46,197 nt of DNA from AG-12 sp027339635 (GCA_027339635.1 DAHWNZ010000013.1:1-46197); one strand, 5' to 3'. Positions 26,746 through 35,425 are shown, counted from the stretch's first letter. The notes: generated from the sequence alone by a model not told the origin. Made by a program: numbers and translations.

Positions 26746-27687
26746 CTACTGGTACCTGATACGTGGGTCCGCTATTCCGTACAAAACGTCGGCCACCAGG
26801 GAACCCAGCACTACGGCCATTCCGACGACCAAACTGGTACCCAGCATCACCGGGAAGTCCTCTGTCTGAGCCGCGTTCCAGAAGAGAAGACCCATACCCG
26901 GGTAATTGAACAGCGACTCCACGATCAGCGCCCCTCCGAGAATTCCCGGAAGGCTGAGTCCCACCAAGGTGATAATAGGCAGCAGGGCATTAGGCAGCAC
27001 ATGGCGGAATAGGACAGCTCGCCGACTGACGCCCTTGGCCGCTGCGGTCCGCACGTAGTCTTCCGCCAAGTTGTCAAGTGCGGACGAGCGCATGTAGCGG
27101 CTGAACAACGCGACCGTGATCAGTGCGAGCGTGGCAACGGGAAGGATCAGGTTTGGAATCTGGTCGAATAGTGGAGACGTCGCTGTCGGGCCGGTGGATG
27201 GCAAGACTGGCCAGACATCGCTGAAGACGATGATCAAAACCAGGCCCAGCAGGAAGCTCGGCATCGAGTAGAACAGGAAGGCTAGGGCGGTCAAGGTGTA
27301 GTCCCCGGGGGAGTTGCGCTTGACCGCCTGGAGCATCCCAACTGGTATCGCGATGGCAACGGCAATGATAGTCGCGGTGCCCATCAAGACCAGAGTTCGC
27401 GGGACATTCTCCGCCAGCAGGGAGTCCACGCTCTGGTTCAGCTTGTACGAGAACCCGAGGTTCCCTCGCAGCACCTGGCCTATCCACACGAGGTATTGAA
27501 CCGGCAAGGGCTGATTCAAACCGTACTGCTGATCGAACGCTCTGATGGATGCAGGGTTGGCCCGGAGCCCGAGACTGGCTCGCGCGGGCCCCCCGGGTAG
27601 CAAGTGCAGCAGCAGAAATACAATAAGCGAAACGCCAAACAAGACTATGAGCGCGTGGAGCGCGCGCCGGATCAGGTACGCTGTCAT
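26746..27687 (-). CDS. ABC transporter permease, DppB/OppB type
   Basis: A 313-residue permease. The N-terminus YLIRRALHALIVLFGVSLIVFLLLHLLPGG and the EAA loop YVRTAAAKGVSRRAVLFRHVLPNALLP are classical for DppB, and the protein ends in the DPRIRYQ motif found in this family. It should span the membrane six times. ATG 27687 has GGGGGT upstream. The 300-bp gap to the receptor gene contains a large hairpin (27802-27840). Confidence 0.92.
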   Translation of the reverse strand: MTAYLIRRALHALIVLFGVSLIVFLLLHLLPGGPARASLGLRANPASIRAFDQQYGLNQPLPVQYLVWIGQVLRGNLGFSYKLNQSVDSLLAENVPRTLVLMGTATIIAVAIAIPVGMLQAVKRNSPGDYTLTALAFLFYSMPSFLLGLVLIIVFSDVWPVLPSTGPTATSPLFDQIPNLILPVATLALITVALFSRYMRSSALDNLAEDYVRTAAAKGVSRRAVLFRHVLPNALLPIITLVGLSLPGILGGALIVESLFNYPGMGLLFWNAAQTEDFPVMLGTSLVVGMAVVLGSLVADVLYGIADPRIRYQ

Positions 27688-27801
27688 CGAGACCCCCGGC
27701 GACTAACGGCCTGAGGGGATCGTCGTAACCCTGCGGCGGTGACTCTGGGGAGCACGACTTGTGACGACTCCCGGCCGCCGTCAAAGGAACTGTGACATTT
27801 G

Positions 27802-27840
27802 GAGTCGAAGCCGGTGGGCCAGGCCCGCCGGCTTCGACTC
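27802..27840 (-). terminator. Large hairpin between SBP 3 and DppB
   Basis: A 39-nt nearly perfect palindrome: 13-base arms (gagtcgaagccgg / ccggcttcgactc) continue inwards with gggcc / ggccc around a central A. It lies inside the operon with no T-run. It could block exonucleases so that receptor mRNA outlasts permease mRNA, or terminate part of the transcripts. Confidence 0.5.
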
Positions 27841-27987
27841 GAGGCACTCACCCGCCCGGGGCACCCGCAAGGGCGTCCGCCCAAGGTCGCCGACCTCGTC
27901 GATGCGGGTGCAGCATGGAAGCTCACTCAGATCCAGCTCGCTCTGCGCGCTCCCAGAGCCCGTCAAGCGGCACGCCGGCAAACCCTA

Positions 27988-29796
27988 TCACGAAACAGAC
28001 CAGTTCTGAGGATAGAGATTGAGATTGGGGTCTTGCGGGACAGCGCCGCGTAGCTTTGGGCTGATTACGGAGATTTGATAGGCGTAGTTGGGCTCCCACA
28101 GTCCGGGCAACTGTTCCGCAGCGTACTCGGCCAGGTTTTGAACGGCGGCGATCGACCCGTTAACATAGGTGGCGGCAATCAGCTGGTCCATTCTGGCATT
28201 GCTATAGCCCATCACATTGTTCGATGCGTCTGTCCCAAACCAGGGGCCCGGGGCCGGCAGGTACTGGGGTGAGTACGTTGGTGTGGAGCCTGGCTCGCCG
28301 AAGTTAGCCATTTGCCAGTTGCATCCCGCATCACCACTTGAGCACGGCTCGAGGGTTGCGAAGATGGCCGACTCTGACTTTTGCTGGATGGTCACCGAGA
28401 TACCCGCACTGGCCCAGCTTGAGACCATGTCCTCCGCTTCAGCTAAGAAAGGAGCTGATCCAGTGGCGACTTCCTCCGTGAAGGCGAGCTTCGTACCTGC
28501 TGGGATATTAGCCCCACACTGGTCGGCGCCCGTCCCGGGATGCACGCAGGTGTCGGTCCCGTTTGCGACCACGGTCCAGCCATGGGCTCGAAGCAGCGAT
28601 TCTGCGTGAGCAACGCTGTACGGGTAGGGGTTCTTTTTAAGGGTTGCGGACAGGTAGTTACTACTCGGAACCTGTGGGATGGGCCCGTAGGTGGGGAATG
28701 CGTAGCCGTGCCAGATGTCCTGGGAAATCTGCGGTTGATTGATCAAGGTCTGCAGCGCCTGGCGCACATAGAGTTGCTTGAAGACGGGTCCAAGGTTAGG
28801 GCTCGTGTAGTTTAGGAAGAAGTTGTTGAAACCGAAGTCAGTCCAGTTCGCCACGGTGTAGCCCTTGCTGCGAAAATAGGCAGCCTGCGTCGCATCTTCA
28901 GGCGGCAGATAGCCGTAGTCGAGTTGGCCGGATCTGAGGGCATCGAATTCTGCGCTCGTACTCGTGAACGGAAGTTCCTCGAAGCGGGCGATGTGTGGCT
29001 TGCCGGGCCCGGTGTACGCCCTGTTGGGCACGAAGGTGGAGGCTCCGGTCACGGTCGAGAATTGGTTGAGCGTCCAAGGACCGTCGACGACCTTCCAGAG
29101 AGGGTTCGTCGTGTAGGTGGACTCGGTGGTCGCTTGGCCATTTAGGTACTTGTAAACCGCGGTCGCGCCCGCCGCGGTCAGGTCATAATTTCCGACTGGG
29201 GTAGTCGATGACGTCCTGTCCCAAGCCTGTTGCGGAATCGGGACGATTTCGCTGAGCTCATCGTAGAGGATCCAAAGCGGGCTGTACGCCTTGTTGAATG
29301 TGAGGCTGAATTGGTAGGGAGTTGACTGGGGAAAGGACATGCTGGCCAAGTCGTCAGGTATGCTGCCGGGGCTGTACCCTAGGTAGTTCCCCTTTTCCAC
29401 CATGAGGATGTTCAGCCAAAGTTCGACATCGCGGTTGGTCACGGGCTTGCCATTGGACCACGTGAACTTGTGGTTGAGAGTCACGGTCACGGTCTTGCCC
29501 CCATTGGAGTAGGCAGGCGGGCCCGCCATGCTCTGCTGATAGTTAATCGAGGGAGTACCGTTGCTTCCAAACCAGTACAGGGGCCGCCACATAAACGGAG
29601 TGAACTGGAACAGGTCGATGTTGTTAGATACCGGGCCACTGACAAAGGGCGAGATATAGGTGGGGGTGACTCCCGCTGGGAGGGCGAACGTGACGGTGGC
29701 GCCACCCGACGATGACTTTGAAGTCGCTCCTCCAGATGCGCACCCCGCCAAAAGTATCACCAAGGACGCCGCCAACACTAGGGTCCACTTTCTCAT
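27988..29796 (-). CDS. Peptide-type ABC transporter substrate-binding lipoprotein (SBP 3)
   Basis: A 602-residue family-5 receptor with signal peptide and lipobox LAGC, the most divergent of the four paralogs. It keeps the shared blocks NPLWKVVDGPW, HIARFEELPFTST and LLRAHGWTVV, and the four-cysteine pattern (DTCVHPGTGADQCG and CSSGDAGCNW). ATG 29796 has AGGGGGA six bases upstream. It is the first gene of an SBP-DppB-DppC operon, so its function in solute uptake is clear, though not the solute. Third codon positions look less GC-rich than in SBP 1, 2 and 4. Confidence 0.9.
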   Translation of the reverse strand: MRKWTLVLAASLVILLAGCASGGATSKSSSGGATVTFALPAGVTPTYISPFVSGPVSNNIDLFQFTPFMWRPLYWFGSNGTPSINYQQSMAGPPAYSNGGKTVTVTLNHKFTWSNGKPVTNRDVELWLNILMVEKGNYLGYSPGSIPDDLASMSFPQSTPYQFSLTFNKAYSPLWILYDELSEIVPIPQQAWDRTSSTTPVGNYDLTAAGATAVYKYLNGQATTESTYTTNPLWKVVDGPWTLNQFSTVTGASTFVPNRAYTGPGKPHIARFEELPFTSTSAEFDALRSGQLDYGYLPPEDATQAAYFRSKGYTVANWTDFGFNNFFLNYTSPNLGPVFKQLYVRQALQTLINQPQISQDIWHGYAFPTYGPIPQVPSSNYLSATLKKNPYPYSVAHAESLLRAHGWTVVANGTDTCVHPGTGADQCGANIPAGTKLAFTEEVATGSAPFLAEAEDMVSSWASAGISVTIQQKSESAIFATLEPCSSGDAGCNWQMANFGEPGSTPTYSPQYLPAPGPWFGTDASNNVMGYSNARMDQLIAATYVNGSIAAVQNLAEYAAEQLPGLWEPNYAYQISVISPKLRGAVPQDPNLNLYPQNWSVS

Positions 29797-30197
29797 GCGC
29801 TGTCCCCCTGCTCCCTCTGACGCGGAGTGCTAATTAGCTGTCCATGCCCGTTGGACGTCAAAGCTTTGGCATACCTTGAGCCACCGTGATATCGACAGCT
29901 TGCTTACTGACCTCATTGCGTGTAGACCGTCGATTGAGGATTGTCGACATTGAGGCGCATCGTACGCACGGCGTCCGTGGTCTGTCAAGCCGATATAGCC
30001 GGCCGGACGGAACCCATTTCGACACTGCTAGCAGGTGGTCGACTGGACCGTCCGCCCTAAGCCCCGTTAGGGTGCTGGCCCCGCAGCAAGAGTGGATTGG
30101 GCCTGGGTGAGATTGGATGGTGGCTGACCCGAGGGTTCTGGCTGGGGCGGAACTCCGTTAGTCTGAGTACATCCGCGCGCCGACTACCGTCCGATGT
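29797..30197. other. Intergenic upstream of the SBP 3 operon
   Basis: 400 bp without a supported gene. The first 70 bases carry the promoter and two palindromes described separately. The rest shows no terminator or RNA gene that I can name. Confidence 0.45.
29829..29868 (-). promoter_or_regulatory. SBP 3 operon promoter with two palindromes
   Basis: On the minus strand, TTGACG (29861-29856) and GCTAAT (29838-29833) are 17 bases apart. The -10 lies inside the perfect palindrome GCTAATTAGC (29829-29838) and the -35 overlaps CAAAGCTTTG (29859-29868). Either could be a repressor or activator site. The start would be near 29826, leaving a 30-nt leader. Confidence 0.5.
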
Positions 30198-30908
30198 TTA
30201 GAGATTGGCGGGCCCAGGGATTCGGGGCAGACAGAGACGGACCACTGTCCCTGAGGGACGAGCGCTGCGGATCCGCAGACTGCCACCCAGGGCCAGGGCT
30301 CGCTGCCGCATGGCCAGAAGGCCCCGGCCGTAGGGAATCGCAGCCCCGGTGTGCTTCGGGAAGCCGACGCCGTCGTCGGCCACCACTAGACGAACACTGT
30401 TGGGCCGCAGAATGAGGCGCAGATCAACATTGGCGGCCTGAGCGTGCTGCTCCACGTTGCGGAGTGCGTCCTGAGCGATCCGATAGCACCCGACCTCGAT
30501 GTCCGGATCCGGCCGGGCCTCCTCACCCTGGACAGCGAAGCGCACGTTCGCCGAGCCGTGCAGGCTGAGGTCGCTCGCGAGGACCCGGAGGGCAGCCAGA
30601 AGGCCAAAGTCGTCCAGGACCGCCGGCCTCAGGTCCTTGGCGATGTCCTGCAGGTGGTCGCCCACGGCAGCCGTGAGGCGAGACGCCTCGCGGACGATGT
30701 CGGCCAGCTCATCCGGGTCGACTGAGGCTTCCGTGGCATGGCTCAACAGCCGACGGATGTGGCTCAGGGTCTGCAACGGATCTTCGTGGATCCGCTCCGC
30801 CAGGGCCTTGCGCTCGTGCTCCTCGGTTCGGAAGAGACCGAGCGCATAATCGTCGCGACCAGCCCCCTGGCCACAGTTGGCCGGGCCGGGCGCGTTCATG
30901 ACGATCAA
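30198..30908 (-). CDS. Sensor-less NarL-type histidine kinase
   Basis: A 236-residue cytoplasmic kinase made only of a HisKA_3 dimerisation/phosphoacceptor domain (ERKALAERIHEDPLQTL, His 41) and an HATPase domain (N-box ALRNVEQHAQ, G1 VVADDGVGF, G2 GRGLLAMRQRALALGG). It lacks transmembrane, GAF or PAS input. The TTG start at 30908 overlaps the stop of the response-regulator gene (TTGA); ATG 30899 is the alternative. As third gene after a GAF kinase and its regulator, it may form heterodimers with that kinase or phosphorylate the same regulator. Confidence 0.82.
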   Translation of the reverse strand: MIVMNAPGPANCGQGAGRDDYALGLFRTEEHERKALAERIHEDPLQTLSHIRRLLSHATEASVDPDELADIVREASRLTAAVGDHLQDIAKDLRPAVLDDFGLLAALRVLASDLSLHGSANVRFAVQGEEARPDPDIEVGCYRIAQDALRNVEQHAQAANVDLRLILRPNSVRLVVADDGVGFPKHTGAAIPYGRGLLAMRQRALALGGSLRIRSARPSGTVVRLCLPRIPGPANL

Positions 30909-31561
30909 GTGTTGCCCGGGCTCTCGATCGAGAGCAACCCATGGTTGACGGCATGCACCACCGCTTCGGTGCGCGATCCCACCCTCAGCTTCTCAAATAT
31001 GTTGTGCAGATGCCCCTCGACGGTGCGCAGGCTGATGCCAAGCTCAAGCGCGATCTCCTTGTTGGCCCTGCCCTGAGCGATCAGGCGCAGGACCGCGAAC
31101 TCGCGGCTGCTAAGCCGGTCGGTGGCTCGGCTCGGGTCCAGCCTCACCTGCGCCAGCTTGCGGGTGAGTGACGGGGATAGCACGGTCGACCCTGCCGCGA
31201 CCGCGCGAACCCCCTCGACGAGTTCAGTCCCGGGGGAGGTCTTCAGTAAGTATCCACTGGCTCCGGACGCCAGCGCTTCCCGCACGTAGTCCTCGTCCTC
31301 ATGAGCGCTCAAGATCAGGATCTTGAGCTCGGGAAGATCAGGCGCCAGCTTACGAGTGGCCTCAATGCCGGTCAGACCGGGCATGCGCATGTCCATGAGA
31401 AGGACCTTCGGCCGCAGTTCCAGGGTCATCTGCACCGCCTCGTCGCCGCGGGCCGCCTCTCCCACTATGGTGAAGTCCGGCTCACGGTCCAGAATCTCCC
31501 TGGTCCCCTCGCGCACCAGGGTGTGATCCTCGGCAATGACGATCGTGATCTGCTCTGTCAT
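30905..31561 (-). CDS. NarL/LuxR-family response regulator
   Basis: A 218-residue regulator: receiver domain with acidic pair E11/D12, phospho-acceptor D57 in VLLMDMRMPG and K107 in YLLKTSPG, then a LuxR-type helix-turn-helix (LSSREFAVLRLIAQGRANKEIALELGISLRTVEGHLHNIFEKL). It is the only regulator in a three-gene unit with two kinases. ATG 31561 follows a GGGAG site; an upstream frame start at 31600 adds 13 residues without support. Sequence style resembles DevR/NarL regulators. Confidence 0.92.
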   Translation of the reverse strand: MTEQITIVIAEDHTLVREGTREILDREPDFTIVGEAARGDEAVQMTLELRPKVLLMDMRMPGLTGIEATRKLAPDLPELKILILSAHEDEDYVREALASGASGYLLKTSPGTELVEGVRAVAAGSTVLSPSLTRKLAQVRLDPSRATDRLSSREFAVLRLIAQGRANKEIALELGISLRTVEGHLHNIFEKLRVGSRTEAVVHAVNHGLLSIESPGNT

Positions 31562-31626
31562 AGCTCTCCCTTCCCACCTTAACCCGGATACCCTGCCCAC
31601 TAGCGGTCAAAAACCAGGGGCCGCGA

Positions 31627-33351
31627 CTAGGTGTTTGCCTCCGTTGGCTCCCCACGGGTCGCGGATGAGCTGGCGTCACCCGACTTCGGCACGACATCCG
31701 CGATCAGCAGGGCTCCTCTTCCGGGCCGCGACCTGAGCCGGATCCTGCCGCCCAGTAGTTGGGCACGCTCACGCATCCCGAGAATGCCCAGGCCCTCTCG
31801 TCTGGCCCTGCCGTAAACCGTGCGGTACCCGACCCCGTCATCCCACACCGCAAGCCTCACACGGGCACCGCGCCGATCCAGCCGAACCCCGACCCGGCCG
31901 GCCCCGGCGTGGCGCTCAACGTTGGACAGCGCCTCCTGGGCGACCCTTAGCCAGGCACGCTCCAGGTCCTCACCAATCCTTCCCACCGACTCATCGACGA
32001 CGACGGAGACCGTTGCGCCTGCCCGAGATTGAAAGCGCTGGCCCAATTCCACAAGGGCCGGGCCTAGTCCATGCTCTTCAAGGGTTTGCGACCTTAGGCC
32101 CTCCGTGAGTTGGCGAAGCCCGTCCGAGACGGCAACCGCGATGCTCCGGAGCTCGCCAACCTGTGCGGCCGTCGGAACTGAAGGGTCCGCATGGGACAGC
32201 CCCTCCAGCTTGCGCGCCAGGTAGATCAGAGCCTGGACCGGATCGTCGTGGATGTCACGGGCTATCCGCTGGCGCTCCTGGAGAACGGCCAAGCGCTGCA
32301 ACTGCTCTTGGATACGGAGATAGTCAATGGCAAGCGCCGCCTGGGTGGCGAAGCTGTCCACCAGGCTCAGCTCCTCGTCCCGGAAGGACCTGGCAGACGG
32401 GGCCCTGGCGATCAGAATCGTGCCCTCGACTCGCTGGCGAACCGTCAGTGGCACGACCATCATCGGTCCCACGGCGACCCCTGCCCTCGCCAGCCAGGCG
32501 GCCTGTGAGCTGCCCGCCTCCACCACCCGCGGCCGACCCGTTCGCATGACCGCATGGGCCGCCGTTCCGGAGCTGGGGAGCTCGAGGTGCTCAAGGCGAT
32601 GCCCACCTGATCCGGCAAAGGCGGTGACAACCAGGCGGCCCGAGGGTCCAGGACCGGGCCTCACGATCGCGGACAGCATCGAATCGGTCATCTCGCGTGC
32701 CACCCGGACTATGGCATCAAGCACAGCCTCCACGGACCCTCCGGAGAGCATAGCCGAGGTGGTCTGGTGCAGGGCTCGCAGCCATCGTTCGCGCTGGCTC
32801 AACTCCTCGAAACTCTTGGCGTTGGCAATGGCTATCCCTGCCTGGCCGGCCAAGGTGACCAGTAGCCTCTCATCCTCGTCGTCGAACGACCCGCCTCCCT
32901 CCTTATCGGTGAGATAGATGTTGCCGAAGACTCTTCCGCTCGAGTGCACGGGAGCGCCGAGGAAGGTGGACATGGGCGGATGGTTGGGCGGGAAGCCCAC
33001 GGACTCGGGGTGGGCCTCGATGCGGTCGAGACGCAACGGCCTCGGGTCCGAGATTAAAAGACCGAGGACCCCCCTGCCACTGGGCGGCGGCCCGATTGCC
33101 CGGCGCTGCTCTTGGGACATCCCCACCGTGAGGAACTCGCTTATCGCCCCGTCGGGTCCAAGAACCCCCACGGCGCCGTACCTGGCCCCGGTCAGCTCGG
33201 CCGCCAGAGCGACCAGCCGCTCCAGCACGCGGGGCAGTGAGAGGTCAGAGGCCAGCAGCATGCCGGCCTCGACCAGAGCGTCAACCTGACGGCCGTAGGT
33301 CGCAGCCGAATCCAAGGGATCGCTGCTGGCCGGCGGTGGCTGTGCTCTCAT
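31627..33351 (-). CDS. DosT/DevS-like heme-GAF sensor histidine kinase
   Basis: A 574-residue cytoplasmic kinase: GAF-1 (about 25-180), GAF-2 (about 200-345), HisKA_3 with His 368 (RIARDIHDDPVQAL) and HATPase (SNVERHAG, WDDGVGY, GLGILGMRERAQLLGG). GAF-1 matches mycobacterial DevS/DosT closely: SVGFPPNHPPMSTFLGAPV and VFGNIYLTDK. H124 and Y146 occupy the places of the heme ligand His149 and of Tyr171 in DevS, with identical spacing (22 residues). The residue matching Glu87 of DevS is Gly62, as in the oxygen-binding DosT. I infer a heme-based oxygen, NO or CO sensor acting on the regulator downstream. ATG 33351 is used; GTG 33354 is also possible. Confidence 0.87.
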   Translation of the reverse strand: MRAQPPPASSDPLDSAATYGRQVDALVEAGMLLASDLSLPRVLERLVALAAELTGARYGAVGVLGPDGAISEFLTVGMSQEQRRAIGPPPSGRGVLGLLISDPRPLRLDRIEAHPESVGFPPNHPPMSTFLGAPVHSSGRVFGNIYLTDKEGGGSFDDEDERLLVTLAGQAGIAIANAKSFEELSQRERWLRALHQTTSAMLSGGSVEAVLDAIVRVAREMTDSMLSAIVRPGPGPSGRLVVTAFAGSGGHRLEHLELPSSGTAAHAVMRTGRPRVVEAGSSQAAWLARAGVAVGPMMVVPLTVRQRVEGTILIARAPSARSFRDEELSLVDSFATQAALAIDYLRIQEQLQRLAVLQERQRIARDIHDDPVQALIYLARKLEGLSHADPSVPTAAQVGELRSIAVAVSDGLRQLTEGLRSQTLEEHGLGPALVELGQRFQSRAGATVSVVVDESVGRIGEDLERAWLRVAQEALSNVERHAGAGRVGVRLDRRGARVRLAVWDDGVGYRTVYGRARREGLGILGMRERAQLLGGRIRLRSRPGRGALLIADVVPKSGDASSSATRGEPTEANT

Positions 33352-33364
33352 CACTGCTGGCAAC

Positions 33365-33392
33365 AAGATAGCGCCGTGCTCGACAGCCTCAA
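33365..33392 (-). promoter_or_regulatory. Promoter of the GAF-kinase operon
   Basis: On the minus strand, TTGAGG (33392-33387) and TATCTT (33370-33365) have a 16-base spacer. The predicted start, near 33358, is only about seven bases before ATG 33351 and no Shine-Dalgarno site is present, so the mRNA is probably leaderless. It separates this operon from the ArdC-like gene upstream. Confidence 0.5.
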
Positions 33393-33405
33393 CGGCAGGA
33401 TGGGC

Positions 33406-34257
33406 TCAGCCAGCCCTGAGGTATCCTGCGCGCTCCAGGATTTCTCCGGCCGCCGCACTGATCCTTGTCCCGGCCTGTGAGATCACCCGGGCCGCAGCCT
33501 CCCCGCCCCCGGCCCAGCTCGCGAGATAGCCGAAGCTGTATGCGCTGCTGTCCACTCCGACCCCGTCGCAGACCACATACGCGACGCTCTCCGCTTCCAA
33601 CTCGGCCAGGGCTCTGTCACCCTTGAATTCGGGCCCGTGCAAGATCGCGTGGGCAAGTTCGTGAGCAGCGGTCTTAAAGGTCTGGGCTGAACCCATGCCC
33701 TGGCGCAGACGTATCCGCCGGAGCGTATGGCTGCAGTCCCCGTGCCGCTCGCCGTGGAGCTCTGCAAACTCAATGGCGAACCCGAGAGCGGCCGCCTGGT
33801 CCAGAAGTCGTGGGAGTTCCGAGCCCTGCTCCATGTCGCCGAGGTCGTCGAGCGGCTTGGGCGGGACCGGGCCCTCGGTCTGTTCCAAGTCGAAGACCCG
33901 CACCACCCGGAAGGCAACGGCGAGCTCCCGCCGGTCCTCATCAGACGGATCGCTGTGGTCCGCGATTCGAACGGGGGCGAGGATGGCGATGCCCCGCTCC
34001 CCACGGCGGACTTGGCGCCCCATCTCCTGCCAAGCCCTGTAGCCGGCAACCCAGGTGGCGGTCGGCCTCTGGGAGAGGATCAGGATCTGGTTTTGAAAGC
34101 TGTAGCGCCGAAAACGACGGCAGAACCGCAGCCAGGCCGTCCACCTTGCGGAGGCGGTCAGCTGCTGAATGCCGGCCTGCAGTCGGTCCAGCACCTCGGA
34201 CCTGGTGGGTCCCGCATAGACGCTGATCCTCTGCTCCACCCGCGCTCTCTTGGTCAC
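33406..34257 (-). CDS. ArdC-like protein: ssDNA-binding domain plus zincin protease
   Basis: About 283 residues. The N-terminal half has the ArdC-N signature (RFRRYSFQNQILILSQRPTATWVAGYRAWQEMGRQVRRGERGIAILAP), a single-strand-DNA-binding domain found in plasmid antirestriction proteins. The C-terminal half holds the metallopeptidase motif HELAH (residues 199-203) with a downstream LAELEAES glutamate as third zinc ligand. Such proteins usually sit on plasmids and conjugative elements, but no other mobility gene adjoins it here. The substrate of the protease is unknown. The start is uncertain: GTG 34257 is used; TTG 34335 would add 26 residues. Confidence 0.78.
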   Translation of the reverse strand: MTKRARVEQRISVYAGPTRSEVLDRLQAGIQQLTASARWTAWLRFCRRFRRYSFQNQILILSQRPTATWVAGYRAWQEMGRQVRRGERGIAILAPVRIADHSDPSDEDRRELAVAFRVVRVFDLEQTEGPVPPKPLDDLGDMEQGSELPRLLDQAAALGFAIEFAELHGERHGDCSHTLRRIRLRQGMGSAQTFKTAAHELAHAILHGPEFKGDRALAELEAESVAYVVCDGVGVDSSAYSFGYLASWAGGGEAAARVISQAGTRISAAAGEILERAGYLRAG

Positions 34258-34456
34258 AGGACGAATGTCCGGTCTGACGAGGATCGGGGGCCAACACCAC
34301 GCTTCGTCCCCCTTGCACCGGGGGATGATGATCAAGGCAGCGCCCGCCTGTAAGGCTCCTCGTGGTCATGTCTCGCACGGCGAGATGGCTCGTCATATGC
34401 CGGACCGGAGGGGCGAAGCCGCTGGGGCAGAGAGAACCTGCCGGCGTGGCGGCGGA

Positions 34457-35425
34457 TCAGCGCAGGACGAAGGTGAGACGTCCAAGCAGCAGGCCCAGCA
34501 CGAGGGCCGAACTCGGCCCCACGGCCCAGCCCTTGACGATGCCCTTCAACACCGCCTGGTCGATGCGCCCCTGCCCGCGGGCGAGGCCGGCACCCGCCAT
34601 GGCTCCCACCAGCGCCTGATTCATGGACGTGAACAGCCCGAAGGCAACCGCTGTCAACACCACCAGCGCCTGCACCAACTGAGCTGCCAGCGCCATCGAT
34701 TGATCCACCTTAACTATGTCGAAGGCCACCCTCTTGAGCAGCGGTCCTCCCCAGGTCAGCACCCCCAGCGCCAGACCAAGGCCCCCTATGGCCCCGGCAA
34801 CCAGTGGATCGGCCACCCTGGTGGCCACCAGGGACCCGCTGGCGTTAGAGACGTCGTTGGCTCCCATCGTGAACGACGCGACGCCGCCAACCGCCACCAG
34901 GCAAAGGGCGATGGCACGGTGAGTTCCCACTCGCCGGGGATGGGCTTCCTCAGCCCGTGCCCGAGTCACCAGGTCAATCACCTTGGTGAAGCTGAAGCCG
35001 AGGAGCACCGCGACCACGGGCGCCAGCAGCCAGACCAGCACCAGCACCAGCACCGTCCTCCACAGAACTCCAACGCCGGATCCGATCGCGACCCCGACCA
35101 GCGAGAACACAAGGAGCTGAATCGTGGAGGTGGGTACCCTGATCCGGTTGTATGTGGTGGTAAGGGCGAACGCCAGTGCGATCACCGCGATCTCCTCCGT
35201 GATGTCGAGCCTCCGTCCGGTGAGACGTAGGGCGACCGTATTCTCCACAGGGTGGCTGGCCAGCGCGGCCCCAAGCAGGGCGAGCGGAGCCATCAGAAGC
35301 AGCGCCTGCCACTTCGAGACAACCCCCAGGGCATGTGGCATACCCATGCACGCCCCGGTGTAGTGGGCTCCGATGCTGGTGGCGAAGCCCACCACCAGCG
35401 CGATCAGGATCATGTCGACAAACAA
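34457..35425 (-). CDS. Inorganic phosphate transporter, PiT family
   Basis: A 322-residue membrane protein with about nine hydrophobic helices. The second half carries the PiT signature TMGANDVSNASGSLVATRVADPLVAGAIGG and the repeat element FGLFTSMNQALVGAMAGAGLARG. The equivalent N-terminal signature is altered to SIGAHYTGACMGMPHALG, without GAND. It should import phosphate with H+ or Na+; a different anion such as sulfate is possible because of the altered half-site. TTG 35425 is chosen because GGAG lies seven bases before it; ATG 35413 is the alternative. Confidence 0.85.
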   Translation of the reverse strand: MFVDMILIALVVGFATSIGAHYTGACMGMPHALGVVSKWQALLLMAPLALLGAALASHPVENTVALRLTGRRLDITEEIAVIALAFALTTTYNRIRVPTSTIQLLVFSLVGVAIGSGVGVLWRTVLVLVLVWLLAPVVAVLLGFSFTKVIDLVTRARAEEAHPRRVGTHRAIALCLVAVGGVASFTMGANDVSNASGSLVATRVADPLVAGAIGGLGLALGVLTWGGPLLKRVAFDIVKVDQSMALAAQLVQALVVLTAVAFGLFTSMNQALVGAMAGAGLARGQGRIDQAVLKGIVKGWAVGPSSALVLGLLLGRLTFVLR

